The position numbers and the translations under genes were made by a program. This document shows, piece after piece, positions 1 to 9,152 of a stretch of DNA of 64,000 bases (positions are counted from its first letter, which is position 1; every line of letters starts with the position of its first letter). The stretch is from assembly GCF_902497895.1 (NCBI RefSeq), contig NZ_CABVHQ010000027.1, positions 1 to 64,000 of the forward strand, written 5' to 3'. This stretch comes from Pseudomonas fluorescens (GTDB taxonomy: Bacteria; Pseudomonadota; Gammaproteobacteria; Pseudomonadales; Pseudomonadaceae). The notes beneath the pieces were generated by a model. It was not told the origin of the DNA. It did no database searches and saw only the letters and a program-made list of their open reading frames with translations.

Positions 1-309
1 ACTTGTGCGAGGCAAGGCGCGGGATGCCGCTAATGGTTGTTCCCTTGGCAAATCCCGCAACGCAGCCTCGCGCAAGTTGGCGCGCAACCCGAAGGGACGA
101 GGCCCACTTGGCGCAGGGCTGCGTTGCTCGGAACTTATTTGGAACAACCAAACCACGTGGATCCGGCCTTGCCCTGCGCCAAGTGGGCCCCGTCACGGTC
201 GTTACCAAACGTCAACAGACCCTTAGACTTACGTCCAATGGGCACCCGGGGCAGAGGGGTCGAGGATGACTGATGACTCGACAACAACAATTCCGAGAAA
301 ACTGCGGTA
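1..309. repeat. Nested inverted repeats upstream of the DUF294 gene
   Basis: No gene is supported here. The stretch holds nested inverted repeats: a perfect 19-base pair of arms at 101-119 and 171-189, an inner pair around GCAACGCAGCC (about 58-68) and GGCTGCGTTGC (about 117-127), and an outer pair around TGCGAGGC near 6-13. It could fold as a large stem in RNA from either strand. It differs from the REP types further right. No promoter for the next gene was recognised. Confidence 0.5.
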
Positions 310-2250
310 ATGGCTATGAATAAAGCGGATGCCTTCACCCAGGCCGGGAAAACCGCGGTGTTGCAGAACATCCACGGCACCATGCAATTCCTTCAACGGT
401 TCCCGCCCTTCAATCAGATGGAAAACGCTCATCTGGCCTACCTGGTCGAGCAATGCCAACTGCGCTTCTACGCACCGGGCGACAGCATCATCAAGCCCGC
501 CGACGGCACGGTTGAGCACTTCTACATCGTCAAACAAGGACGAGTCGTCGGTGAGCGCCCGCATACCGCCAAGGGTGGCACCGAAACCACGTTTGACATC
601 GCCACGGGCGAGTGTTTCCCACTCGCCGCGCTGCTCGGCGAACGTGCGACCCGCACTGAACACCTGGCGGCCGACGACACGTTTTGCCTGCAACTGAACA
701 AGCCGGCCTTTATCAAGCTGTTCGCCCTGTCCAGCGAGTTCCGTGACTTCGCCCTGCGCGGGGTCAGCAGCCTGCTGGATCAGGTCAACCAGCAGGTTCA
801 ACAAAAAGCCGTGGAAACCCTCGGCACCCAGTATTCGCTCAATACCCGCCTGGGTGAATTGGCCATGCGCCATCCGGTGTCTTGCAGCCCGGACACACCG
901 CTGCGTGAAGCCGTGACCCTGATGCACGAGCAACAGGTCGGCAGCATTGTGGTAGTCGATGAGCACAAAACCCCGGTCGGTATTTTCACCCTGCGCGACC
1001 TGCGCCAGGTGGTCGCCGATGGCACCGGTGATTTCAACCAGGGCATCGAACGGCACATGACCCAGGCGCCGTTTTCCCTGACACCCGATCACAGTGCGTT
1101 CGATGCAGCCATTGCCATGACCGAACGGCATATCGCCCATGTCTGCCTGGTCAAGGATCATCGCCTGTGCGGCGTGGTCTCGGAGCGCGATCTGTTTTCC
1201 CTGCAACGGGTCGACCTGGTGCATCTGGCGCGAACTATCCGCAACGCACCGCGGGTAGACCACCTGGTGGCGATTCGCGGCGAAATCGGCCAACTGGTGG
1301 AACGCATGCTCGCCCATGGCGCGTCTTCGACCCAGATCACCCATATTATCACCCTGCTCAACGACCATACCGTGTGCCGGGTCATCGAACTGACCCTGGC
1401 CGAGAAAGGCGACCCCGGCGTACCCTTCAGCTGGCTGTGTTTCGGCAGCGAAGGTCGTCGCGAGCAGACCCTGCATACCGATCAGGACAACGGCATCCTC
1501 TTCGAGGCCAGAGACGCCGCTCACGCCGCCGAGATCCGTGGCAAGTTGCTGCCATTGGCGCAGCAGATCAATCAGAGCCTGGCGCTGTGCGGTTTTACCC
1601 TGTGCAAGGGCAACATCATGGCCGGCAACCCCGAGTTGTGCCTGTCCCGCGCCGAATGGGCCCGCCGTTTCGCGGCGTTTATTCGTGAAGCAACGCCGGA
1701 GAACCTGCTGAGCTCTACCATCTATTTCGACTTGCGGGTGGTCTGGGGCGATGAACATGGCTGCGAGCAATTGCGTCACGAGATTCTCGGCCAGGTCGCC
1801 GACAATCGCTTGTTCCAGCGCATGATGGCCGAGAACGCCTTGCGCCAGCGTCCACCAGTGGGACGTTTCCGCGACTTTGTATTGACCCGCAACGGTAACG
1901 AGAAAGCCACCCTCGACCTGAAAGTGCAGGGCCTCACCCCCTTCGTCGACGGCGCCCGGCTATTGGCCCTGGCCAATGGCATCGAAGCCAACAATACCTT
2001 GGAACGCCTGCAGCAATTGGTGGCCCGGGACGTCATCGAACGACTGGACGGCGCGGCGTACGAGGAGGCCTACCACTTTATTCAGCAGACCCGCATGCAG
2101 CAGCATCAACTGCAAACCCGCGAGAACCTACCCTACTCCAACCGGGTCGACCCTGACAGCCTCAATCACCTGGATCGGCGAATCCTGCGTGAATCCCTGC
2201 GCCAGGCCCAACGGCTGCAAAGCAGCCTGGCCCTGCGGTACCAGCTATGA
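310..2250 (+). CDS. DUF294 nucleotidyltransferase-like protein with cyclic-nucleotide-binding and CBS domains
   Basis: 646 residues. Domains in order: a cyclic-nucleotide-binding fold (about 20-135), a pair of CBS domains (about 170-300), a DUF294 putative nucleotidyltransferase domain (about 320-460) with the visible motif GSEGRREQTLHTDQDNG near residue 379, and the DUF294 C-terminal domain (about 490-620). The family is thought to be a ligand-sensing signalling protein related to GlnD-type nucleotidyltransferases; the substrate is not known. The stop codon overlaps the ATG of the exonuclease gene, so the two are translationally coupled. A second ATG lies six bases in. In other pseudomonads this pair often sits by acetate-uptake genes; those are not inside this window. 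Confidence 0.9.
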   Translation: MAMNKADAFTQAGKTAVLQNIHGTMQFLQRFPPFNQMENAHLAYLVEQCQLRFYAPGDSIIKPADGTVEHFYIVKQGRVVGERPHTAKGGTETTFDIATGECFPLAALLGERATRTEHLAADDTFCLQLNKPAFIKLFALSSEFRDFALRGVSSLLDQVNQQVQQKAVETLGTQYSLNTRLGELAMRHPVSCSPDTPLREAVTLMHEQQVGSIVVVDEHKTPVGIFTLRDLRQVVADGTGDFNQGIERHMTQAPFSLTPDHSAFDAAIAMTERHIAHVCLVKDHRLCGVVSERDLFSLQRVDLVHLARTIRNAPRVDHLVAIRGEIGQLVERMLAHGASSTQITHIITLLNDHTVCRVIELTLAEKGDPGVPFSWLCFGSEGRREQTLHTDQDNGILFEARDAAHAAEIRGKLLPLAQQINQSLALCGFTLCKGNIMAGNPELCLSRAEWARRFAAFIREATPENLLSSTIYFDLRVVWGDEHGCEQLRHEILGQVADNRLFQRMMAENALRQRPPVGRFRDFVLTRNGNEKATLDLKVQGLTPFVDGARLLALANGIEANNTLERLQQLVARDVIERLDGAAYEEAYHFIQQTRMQQHQLQTRENLPYSNRVDPDSLNHLDRRILRESLRQAQRLQSSLALRYQL

Positions 2251-2954
2251 GCCTGTTCTCCTGGCTACGGCCTGATGGCCCGAAACTGACACTCGAGCAG
2301 CAACAGCGACTGGAGCACTTGATTGTCGCTGCGAACCTGAGCGAATGCAGCCTGCGCGAGCAGCGTTGGGTGGTGATGGACCTGGAAACCACCGGGCTCA
2401 ACCTGCACAAGGACCTGGTGCTGTCCATCGGCGCGGTGGCGATCGAAGACGGGGCGATCGACTTCAGCCAGCAATTCGAACAAACCTTGCAGCGCGACGA
2501 TCACAAGCTCAGCCCCAGCGTGTTGCTCCACGGTCTGGGTCCCAGCGCGATTGCCGCCGGGAGCGATCCGGCCGAAGCCTTGCTGGACTTCATGGAGTTC
2601 GTCGGCGACAGCCCGTTACTGGCCTTTCATGCACCGTTCGATCAGCACATGCTCCGGCGGGCCTTGAAGGACAGCCTGGGTTATCGCCTGCAGCATCCGT
2701 TTCTCGATGTCGCGGATATGGCGCCGCTGCTCTGCCCCCGAGCGCACGTCAGCAAAGCCGGGCTGGATCAATGGATTGATTACTTCAAACTGCAGGTCGG
2801 CGAACGCCACCACGCCAGTGCCGACGCCCTGGCCACCGCTGAACTGGCACTGATCCTGTTCAGCCGCGCGCGGCAGCAGCAAATTCACAGCCCGCTGAAC
2901 CTGCAACAGCGGCTGAGCCAGTGGAAGCGTCGCAAGCAGGCGCATTCGTTCTGA
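2247..2954 (+). CDS. 3'-5' exonuclease, DnaQ-like DEDDh family
   Basis: 235 residues. The ExoI motif VVMDLETTGL places the metal-binding Asp45 and Glu47; the HHASADALATAEL stretch near the C-terminus gives the His and Asp of the ExoIII/DEDDh motif, and AFHAPFDQHML gives the ExoII aspartate. It resembles the proofreading-type epsilon exonuclease but lacks the extra domain of DnaQ, so a housekeeping DNA or RNA exonuclease is the safe reading. It overlaps the DUF294 gene by four bases (ATGA) and is probably co-transcribed with it. Confidence 0.88.
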   Translation: MSLFSWLRPDGPKLTLEQQQRLEHLIVAANLSECSLREQRWVVMDLETTGLNLHKDLVLSIGAVAIEDGAIDFSQQFEQTLQRDDHKLSPSVLLHGLGPSAIAAGSDPAEALLDFMEFVGDSPLLAFHAPFDQHMLRRALKDSLGYRLQHPFLDVADMAPLLCPRAHVSKAGLDQWIDYFKLQVGERHHASADALATAELALILFSRARQQQIHSPLNLQQRLSQWKRRKQAHSF

Positions 2955-2969
2955 GCGATACATATCACT

Positions 2970-3118
2970 GTGGTGAGGGGGCTTGCCCCCGCTCGCCTGC
3001 GCAGCAGGCGTAAAACCTGAGAATGCGGTGTGCCTGGCACAACGGGGATTACCGATTTTAGGGCCGCTTCGCGTCCCAGCGGGGCGATGCGGCGTTCCGA
3101 CAAGCCCCCTCGCCACAG
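2970..3118. repeat. REP-type inverted repeat pair
   Basis: Outer arms TGTGGTGAGGGGGCTTG and its inverted counterpart (CAAGCCCCCTCGCCACA) frame a centre with a GCGCAGCAGGCGTAAAA segment. The same class recurs at 13981-14113, 16880-17012 and 37017-37150, so this is a dispersed intergenic repeat. It lies between the exonuclease gene and the sigma-factor gene. Confidence 0.75.
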
Positions 3119-3202
3119 CAAGCACAGAATTTCGCCACACCCCTGAGTCCAGTCCTCGCCCGACCAGCGCCAATTGCTTACATCTCCCGCCTCTGACACA
3201 AT

Positions 3203-3222
3203 CGCGAATAATTCTCGTTAGT
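3203..3222 (+). promoter_or_regulatory. Candidate Fur box upstream of the FecI-type sigma gene
   Basis: The AT-rich stretch GCGAATAATTCTCGTTAG lies about 30 bases before the GTG start and resembles the hexamer-based Fur consensus (AATAAT / ATTCTC halves). Iron control is expected for a FecI-FecR pair in front of a TonB-dependent receptor. The call rests on visual resemblance and context. Confidence 0.45.
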
Positions 3223-3248
3223 TTAAACTTCTCGATTGGTGATGTTCC

Positions 3249-3767
3249 GTGTCGTCAGCCCAAAGTCCGCACAGTGAGCTTGTCGGCGCGTTATACCGCG
3301 ACCATCGCGGCTGGCTGCTGGCCTGGCTGCGGCGCAATGTGGCCTGTCCACAGCGAGCCGAAGACCTGAGCCAGGACACCTTCGTTCGCCTGCTGGGCCG
3401 TGACGAGTTGAAAACCCCACGTGAACCGCGGGCGTTTCTGGTGGCCATCGCCAAAGGCCTGCTGTTCGACTACTTCCGCCGCGCCGCGCTGGAACAGGCC
3501 TACCTCACCGAGCTGATGCTGATCCCCCAGAACGAACAACCCTCTGTGGAAGAACAGCAGCTGATCCTCGAAGACCTCAAGGCCATCGACCGCCTGCTCG
3601 GCCAGCTCTCGAGCAAGGCCCGTGCGGCCTTCCTCTTTAACCGTATCGATGGCCTGGGCCACGCCGAAATCGCCGAGCGCCTCGGGGTGTCCGTGCCTCG
3701 AGTGCGGCAGTATCTGGCCCAGGGCATTCGTCAGTGCTACATCGCCCTGTACGGTGAGCCGGCATGA
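3249..3767 (+). CDS. ECF sigma factor, FecI type
   Basis: 172 residues. Region 2 is visible as YRDHRGWLLAWLRRNV..AEDLSQDTFVRLL and region 4 as the helix-turn-helix HAEIAERLGVSVPRVRQYLAQG. These are typical of iron-starvation ECF sigma factors that start transcription of a linked outer-membrane receptor gene. The start is a GTG with no in-frame ATG near it and only a weak ribosome binding site. The stop overlaps the ATG of the FecR-type gene (ATGA). Expected target: the TonB-dependent receptor gene at 5138. Confidence 0.92.
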   Translation: MSSAQSPHSELVGALYRDHRGWLLAWLRRNVACPQRAEDLSQDTFVRLLGRDELKTPREPRAFLVAIAKGLLFDYFRRAALEQAYLTELMLIPQNEQPSVEEQQLILEDLKAIDRLLGQLSSKARAAFLFNRIDGLGHAEIAERLGVSVPRVRQYLAQGIRQCYIALYGEPA

Positions 3768-4744
3768 GCCAGGTCAGCTCCAAAGCGGTCTCGGCCAAGG
3801 TCCTGGATGCCGCCATCGCCTGGCAACTGTCACTGGACTCCGGCAACGGCAGCGCTTCAGAGCGCGAAGAATTCGCCAAATGGCACGCCGCCGCCGAGGA
3901 ACACGCCCGCGCCTGGCGGCAGCTGGGCATGCTCGATCAACGCTTCAGTGCCGCCAGCGGTCCGGCCCGCTCGGCCTTGCTGCAATCACGCGAAAGCATT
4001 CGCCGGCGAGTACGCAAGCTCGGCAGCAGCCTGGCCAGTGTGGCGCTGATCTGCGGTCTGGCGCTGTTCGCCGGTGAACGTTATCTGCCGCTCGACTACT
4101 GGCTGGCCGACCAACGCACCGCTACCGGCGAGCAACGCACCCTGCGGCTGGCCGATGGCACGCTGATCAATCTCAACACCCACAGCGCGCTGGATGTGCG
4201 CTTCGATGAGAAACAGCGGCGAATCGTGCTGCTGGAAGGTGAAATTCTCATCGAAACCGGTCACCACGATGCCCGGCCGTTTATCGTCGAAACCCGCGAA
4301 GGCAGCATGCGCGCGCTGGGTACGCGGTTCCTGGTCAAGCTCGAGGAGCAAGGCACGCGGCTGAGCGTGTTGCAATCGGCGGTGGCCGCGCATCCGCAAT
4401 CCACTGCGGATGAACGGATTCTGCATGAAGGCCAGCAAGTGCTGATACGCCGCGACGGCCTGGGTCCGCTGCTCGCATTGAACCCGGGGGCCGACGCCTG
4501 GACCCGCGGCATGCTGGTGGTAGATAACGCCCGGTTGGAGGATCTGGTCAACGAACTCAGCCGTTATCGCCGCGGCCATCTGGGCGTCGCGCCACAAGTG
4601 GCGGACCTGCGAATCACCGGCAGCTTCCCGCTGCACGACACCAACCTGGCGCTGACCGCCCTGCTGCCGACCCTGCCAGTGCAGATCGAACAGCACACGC
4701 CATGGTGGGTGACGGTGGCGGCCAAGGCCGAAACCAAACCCTGA
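3764..4744 (+). CDS. FecR-type sigma-factor regulator (anti-sigma, inner membrane)
   Basis: 326 residues. An N-terminal DUF4880 region (about 12-60, with DAAIAWQLSLDSGNGS and EEHARAWRQL) faces the cytoplasm and binds the sigma factor. One transmembrane helix follows (about 85-110), then a periplasmic FecR domain (about 125-220, with LRLADGTLINLNTHSAL) and a DUF4974 region at the end that would contact the signalling domain of the receptor. It is coupled to the FecI gene by a four-base overlap. Length and order are normal for the family. Confidence 0.92.
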   Translation: MSQVSSKAVSAKVLDAAIAWQLSLDSGNGSASEREEFAKWHAAAEEHARAWRQLGMLDQRFSAASGPARSALLQSRESIRRRVRKLGSSLASVALICGLALFAGERYLPLDYWLADQRTATGEQRTLRLADGTLINLNTHSALDVRFDEKQRRIVLLEGEILIETGHHDARPFIVETREGSMRALGTRFLVKLEEQGTRLSVLQSAVAAHPQSTADERILHEGQQVLIRRDGLGPLLALNPGADAWTRGMLVVDNARLEDLVNELSRYRRGHLGVAPQVADLRITGSFPLHDTNLALTALLPTLPVQIEQHTPWWVTVAAKAETKP

Positions 4745-5137
4745 AGCTGAATGCACAACCCCGTGGCGAGTGGACTTGCCCCGATGTCAGTCCGTTAAGA
4801 CGTTACGCGAACTGTAGCAGCTGCCGAGCCTGCAAGGCCTGCATCCGGCTGCGCGTAGCAGCTGCCGAGCCTGCGAGGCTGCGTTCGGCTGCGCAGCAGT
4901 CGTAAAATCAGGCACTGCGGTGTGTCAGGTTGACCGCAGCCTCAGGATTTACGACTGCTTCGCAGCCGAACGCAGCCTCGCAGGCTCGGCAGCTGCTACG
5001 GACATTGGGGCTTGCCCCCTCGCCACGGGGTTCAACACATTTCCTGAATCTAAATTATTTTCAATCAGCCCTATCACTTTTTGAATCTCGTCCGGCACAT
5101 AGGCAATTGAGAAATGTTTCCATTCAGGAGCCGTTGT
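4745..5137. repeat. Long stem-forming REP cluster between fecR-type and receptor genes
   Basis: The gap contains no gene. Arms at 4855-4909 and 4946-4999 are almost perfect inverted copies over about 54 bases (GTAGCAGCTGCCGAGCCTGC and its complement at the ends), with a further partial copy at 4814-4850 and outer arms around CCCCGTGGCGAG (4759) and CTCGCCACGGGG (5020). The AT-rich bases 5041-5095 just before the receptor gene are where its promoter should be; a CGTC at 5089-5092 could be the -10 of a FecI-type promoter, but this is weak. Confidence 0.7.
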
Positions 5138-7546
5138 ATGTCCCGCTCGCTAGACACCTTGTTGCGCCCCTGCCTGTTGGCCGTGGCCATTGCCCTTTGC
5201 GCCCCGTTGGCCGGTACCCAAGTGATGGCCGCCGAGCAGGCGTCCAGCGTGCGCGCCTACAACCTGCCGGCTGCGCCGTTGGCCAGCACCCTGAACCAGA
5301 TCGCCAGCCAGGCCGGCCTGGCCCTGAGTCTGAATCCGTCGCTGGCCTCGGGCAAAACCTCGGCCCCGGTCAACGGCCAGTTCGACGCTGCCGGCGCCCT
5401 GCGTGAAGCCTTGCGCGGCACCGGCCTGCAACTGGAACAAAGCAGCGCCGGCACGTTCAGTCTGGTAGCGATCCCGGACGGCATTGTGGCGCTGCCGGAA
5501 ACCAGCATCACCGGCCAGGAAAGCTACGAAAGCGCCTGGGGCCCGGTAGAGGGTTACGTCGCCACCCGCACCGCGGCCGGGACCAAGACCGACACCCCGA
5601 TCGTCGAAGTGCCGCGCTCGATTTCGGTGATTACTCGCGAGCAGATGGACGATCGCTCAGTCCTCAATCTCAATGACGCACTGCGTTATACCGCCGGAGT
5701 CGTCAGCAGTGGTTATGGCTCTGACTCCCGCGCCGACTGGCTGAGGATTCGCGGCTTCGAGCCTACCCAGTTCCTCGACGGCCTGCCACTGCCCAAGGGC
5801 TCGTTCTCCAATCCCAAGGTCGAGCCCTGGAACCTGGAGCGCATCGCGGTGCTGCGCGGCCCGGCGTCTTCGGTGTACGGCCAGACGCCTCCCGGCGGCA
5901 TGCTGGACATGGTCAGCCGGCGGCCGGAGGAACAAAGCAGCCATCAAGTCGAGCTGCAAGCCGGCAGCAACGAACACAAACAGATCAACTTCGACAGCAC
6001 CGGCAAGATCGATGACGAAGGTCAGTTTCTCTACCGGGTCAGCGGCACCGTGCGCGACAGCAATGCACCGGTCGACCACATTCCAGACAAGCGCTACAAC
6101 ATCGCCCCCAGCCTGACCTGGAATATCAACGACGATACCCACCTGACCTTCATCTCGCAGTACACCCGCGACGACACCGGGATTACCGGGCAGTTTCTGC
6201 CCCTGCAAGGCACCAAGCTGCCCTCGGCGGCCGGCAAGATTTCCCATCACAAGAACCTCGGTGATCCGGACTGGGAATTCTACGACCGCACCTACTATGC
6301 GCTGGGTTACGCCTTCGATCATCGCCTGAACGATGTCTGGCAATTCCGTCAGAATCTGCGTTACACCAAGAGCGACCTGTCGTTTCAGGGCATCAACGCC
6401 GCCACGTTCAACACGGTAGAAGCCGACGGCACCCTTAACCGTGAATCCGGCATCGTCAATGAAGACATCAGCCAGTTCGCGGTGGATAACAACTTCCAGG
6501 CCGATTTCCAGACCGGTGAACTGAGCCACACCCTGCTGCTGGGTCTGGATCACCAGCGTTCGAACACCAACTACCAATGGCTTTACGGCTTCGCGGGCGT
6601 GCCACCGACCAACGTGAACAAGCCGGTGTATGGCCAGGATTTCTCCAACGTCAGCTATTTCGCGATGAATGACTTTGCGCAAAAGACCCGGCAAACCGGC
6701 CTCTACGTTCAAGACCAGATCGCCCTGGACAAATGGCGCCTGACCCTCGGCGGTCGTGAAGACTGGGTACACACCGGTACCACCTTCAATCAGACCGATG
6801 CCACCAACACCCAGCGTGACAAGGCCTTCAGTGGCAATGCCGGCCTGAGTTATGTGTTCGACAGCGGCCTGACGCCTTACCTCTCCTACACCGAGTCGTT
6901 CCAGCCCTCCACCGGCGCTTCGGCCAGTGCCGAGCAGTCGTTCAAACCGACAGAAGGCCGACAGTATGAAGCGGGACTCAAATATCAGCCTCCCGGGAGC
7001 AGGATGTTGCTCACCGCCGCCGTATTCGATCTGCGCCAGAAGAATGTGAAAGTCACTGAAGGCAACATCACCAGCCAGACCGGTGAGGTCCAGCTGCGCG
7101 GCCTCGAACTGGAAGCCACCGCCGATGTGACCGACAACCTCAAGGTAATCGGCTCTTACAGCTACACCGACAGCGAAGTCCTGGAAGGCGCCGGCAAAGG
7201 CAACCGCATGCAGCAGATTCCACGCAACCAGGCGACCCTGTGGGGCGACTACACCTGGCATAACGGCGTGCTCGACGGCTTCGGCGTCGGTGCCGGCGTG
7301 CGCTACGTCGGCGACACTTACGGCGATGTGGCCAACACCGACCTGGGCCATGTCGGCTCCAACACCATCTACGATGCGTCGGTCCACTATGATCTGGGCC
7401 GCCTGAGCAACAGCCTCAAAGGCGCGTCGCTCGCGGTGGATGCCAAGAACATTTTCAACAAGGACTATTTGTCGACCTGTGACGGCTACTGGTGCTACTA
7501 CGGCGACGAACGCAACGTCGTCGCCAGCGTGAGCTACAAGTGGTAA
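5138..7546 (+). CDS. TonB-dependent siderophore receptor with N-terminal signalling (STN) domain
   Basis: 802 residues from the ATG at 5138, chosen over an upstream in-frame ATG at 5114 because CAGGAG lies seven bases before it and a clean signal peptide follows (MSRSLDTLLRPCLLAVAIAL). After the signal come an STN domain (about 37-105), a plug (about 150-260, with IRGFEPTQFLDGLP and LRGPASSVYGQTPPGG) and the beta-barrel, ending in the typical aromatic residue (SVSYKW). The STN domain and the FecI/FecR genes directly upstream show that it is a transducer which signals ligand binding as well as importing a ferric siderophore. The ligand cannot be read from sequence. The family is that of FpvA and FecA. 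Confidence 0.92.
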   Translation: MSRSLDTLLRPCLLAVAIALCAPLAGTQVMAAEQASSVRAYNLPAAPLASTLNQIASQAGLALSLNPSLASGKTSAPVNGQFDAAGALREALRGTGLQLEQSSAGTFSLVAIPDGIVALPETSITGQESYESAWGPVEGYVATRTAAGTKTDTPIVEVPRSISVITREQMDDRSVLNLNDALRYTAGVVSSGYGSDSRADWLRIRGFEPTQFLDGLPLPKGSFSNPKVEPWNLERIAVLRGPASSVYGQTPPGGMLDMVSRRPEEQSSHQVELQAGSNEHKQINFDSTGKIDDEGQFLYRVSGTVRDSNAPVDHIPDKRYNIAPSLTWNINDDTHLTFISQYTRDDTGITGQFLPLQGTKLPSAAGKISHHKNLGDPDWEFYDRTYYALGYAFDHRLNDVWQFRQNLRYTKSDLSFQGINAATFNTVEADGTLNRESGIVNEDISQFAVDNNFQADFQTGELSHTLLLGLDHQRSNTNYQWLYGFAGVPPTNVNKPVYGQDFSNVSYFAMNDFAQKTRQTGLYVQDQIALDKWRLTLGGREDWVHTGTTFNQTDATNTQRDKAFSGNAGLSYVFDSGLTPYLSYTESFQPSTGASASAEQSFKPTEGRQYEAGLKYQPPGSRMLLTAAVFDLRQKNVKVTEGNITSQTGEVQLRGLELEATADVTDNLKVIGSYSYTDSEVLEGAGKGNRMQQIPRNQATLWGDYTWHNGVLDGFGVGAGVRYVGDTYGDVANTDLGHVGSNTIYDASVHYDLGRLSNSLKGASLAVDAKNIFNKDYLSTCDGYWCYYGDERNVVASVSYKW

Positions 7547-7571
7547 TCCGCTAGCCCCACCGCAGCAATAC

Positions 7572-7601
7572 AAGGGTCACGGAATAACCGTGGCCCTTTT
7601 G
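7572..7601 (+). terminator. Rho-independent terminator after the receptor gene
   Basis: Stem AAGGGTCACGG / CCGTGGCCCTT with the loop AATAA and one G-U pair, running into T bases. It lies 26 bases after the receptor stop and before the PepSY gene. Confidence 0.8.
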
Positions 7602-7615
7602 CATCTGGATGATTC

Positions 7616-8746
7616 ATGAAAAGTAAAACCATCCGTCGTTGGTCCTTTATCCACACCTGGACCAGCCTGATCTGCACCGTCTTCCTGCTGATGTTGGCGT
7701 TGACCGGCTTGCCGTTGATTTTTCATCACGAGATCGATCACCTGCTGGGTGACGCGCCCGAGCTCAAACAGCTGCCGGCCGACACCCCGCAGCTGGATTT
7801 ACAGCAGCTGGTGCGCGCCGCCGAGGCCCATCGGCCAGGCGAGGTGATGCAGTATTTCGGCTGGGATGAAGAAGATCCCAACGGCGTGATCGCGATCATG
7901 GCACCCACCGCCGGCACCGAACCCAACTCGTCCCACACCTTCATGCTCGACGCCCGCACCGGCGAGGCACTGGAACTCCCCTCGGCCAACGGCGGCCTGA
8001 TGATGGTCATGCTGCGCCTGCATGTGGACATGTTCGCCGGTCTGCCGGGCAAGCTGCTGCTGGCGTTCATGGGGATTCTGTTCGTGCTGGCGATCATTTC
8101 CGGCACAGTGTTGTACCTGCCGTTCATGCGCCGGCTGAAATTCGCCAGCGTGCGCCAGGACAAGTCGACCCGGCTGCGCTGGCTCGACCTGCACAATCTG
8201 ATCGGCGTGGTCACCCTGACCTGGGCCTTGGTGGTCGGTGTGACCGGGGTGATCAGCGCCTGCGCCGACCTGCTGATCGCCGCCTGGCGCAATGACAGCC
8301 TCAGCGCAATGATCGAACCTTATCGGGGCGCTCCGGCCATGACTCAACTGGCACCGGCCAGTCGTCTGCTCGAGATTGCCGAAAGCGTCGCGCCGGGCAT
8401 GCAGCCGGACTTCATTGCTTTCCCCGGCACGCGGTTTTCCAGCGAGCATCACTACGCGGTATTCATGAAAGGCAGCACCCACCTGACCTCGCACCTGCTG
8501 ACCCCGGTATTGATCGACGCCAGCACCCTGCAGGTCACCGCCGTCGCCGAACGGCCGTGGTACATGGACGCCATGGGCATGTCGCAACCGCTGCACTTCG
8601 GTGACTACGGCGGCATGCCGATGAAAATCCTCTGGGCGGCGCTGGATGTGTTGACCATCATCGTCCTGGGCAGCGGCGTGTACCTGTGGGCAGTGCGGCG
8701 CAAGGCCGTACAACCGGTGATCGCTCCAGCGGAAACTGCCTTATGA
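7616..8746 (+). CDS. PepSY-associated transmembrane protein (iron-uptake linked)
   Basis: 376 residues. Four membrane segments are visible: about 10-40 (SFIHTWTSLICTVFLLMLAL), 145-172, 198-225 and 340-362. The periplasmic loops carry PepSY-type sequence. Members of this family sit beside TonB-dependent siderophore receptors in pseudomonads and several act as inner-membrane reductases or in periplasmic release of iron from siderophores; that role is inferred here from the neighbours. Conserved His residues in the helices (SFIHTW, FHHEIDHLL, LRLHVD, LDLHNL) would suit heme or metal binding. It overlaps the next small gene by four bases. Confidence 0.85.
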   Translation: MKSKTIRRWSFIHTWTSLICTVFLLMLALTGLPLIFHHEIDHLLGDAPELKQLPADTPQLDLQQLVRAAEAHRPGEVMQYFGWDEEDPNGVIAIMAPTAGTEPNSSHTFMLDARTGEALELPSANGGLMMVMLRLHVDMFAGLPGKLLLAFMGILFVLAIISGTVLYLPFMRRLKFASVRQDKSTRLRWLDLHNLIGVVTLTWALVVGVTGVISACADLLIAAWRNDSLSAMIEPYRGAPAMTQLAPASRLLEIAESVAPGMQPDFIAFPGTRFSSEHHYAVFMKGSTHLTSHLLTPVLIDASTLQVTAVAERPWYMDAMGMSQPLHFGDYGGMPMKILWAALDVLTIIVLGSGVYLWAVRRKAVQPVIAPAETAL

Positions 8747-8931
8747 AGCCCAGACAATCGAACTTCTGGAAGGTCTTCGGTACGCCCCTGGTCCTCGGCC
8801 TGCTGACTGCCGCCGGCCTGTTCGCCGCGCTGCTCGGGGATGGAGTGTGGGATGGATTGAGCTGGATTGGCTTGGGGATACCGGCGGTGATTGGGCTGCG
8901 AGGATTGTTCAAAGGGCGCGCCCGGGCCTGA
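8743..8931 (+). CDS. Small hydrophobic protein downstream of PepSY gene
   Basis: 62 residues starting at the ATG that overlaps the PepSY stop (ATGA). It has two predicted hydrophobic helices (about 13-33, FGTPLVLGLLTAAGLFAALL, and 40-55) and a basic end (GLFKGRARA). The strict coupling to the PepSY gene suggests a small inner-membrane partner of that protein. Function unknown. Confidence 0.75.
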   Translation: MKPRQSNFWKVFGTPLVLGLLTAAGLFAALLGDGVWDGLSWIGLGIPAVIGLRGLFKGRARA

Positions 8932-8954
8932 AATCCTCTGTGTCTGTCTGGACC

Positions 8955-9051
8955 CCATCGCGAGCAAGCTCGCTCCCACACTGGATTTGCGTCGTTTCAC
9001 CATTGTGTGATCAACCCAGAACTAATGTGGGAGCGGGCTTGCTCGCGATGG
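8955..9051. repeat. REP pair (CGCGAGCAAGCTCGCTCCCAC type)
   Basis: CCATCGCGAGCAAGCTCGCT at 8955 and its inverted copy ending at 9051 form a REP doublet of the class common in fluorescens-group genomes. Further copies lie near 22266-22358 and 32660-32845. Confidence 0.8.
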
Positions 9052-9152
9052 CTGCCTCACCATCACCAAATCATTTTCCAGATTCAAACCCCTCGCCAGC
9101 CACCACAGAACTTAATAGGCTAACCCCCTTGCCCATCCCGTGAGAAAAACCC

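Noticed and set aside
229..1779. Long open frame on the minus strand opposite the DUF294 gene
   Set aside because: It is a shadow of a GC-rich gene: no domain, biased composition and no ribosome site, while the plus frame matches a known family throughout.
5657..7573. 638-codon open frame opposite the TonB-dependent receptor gene
   Set aside because: No domain and no start site; the receptor is unmistakable on the plus strand.
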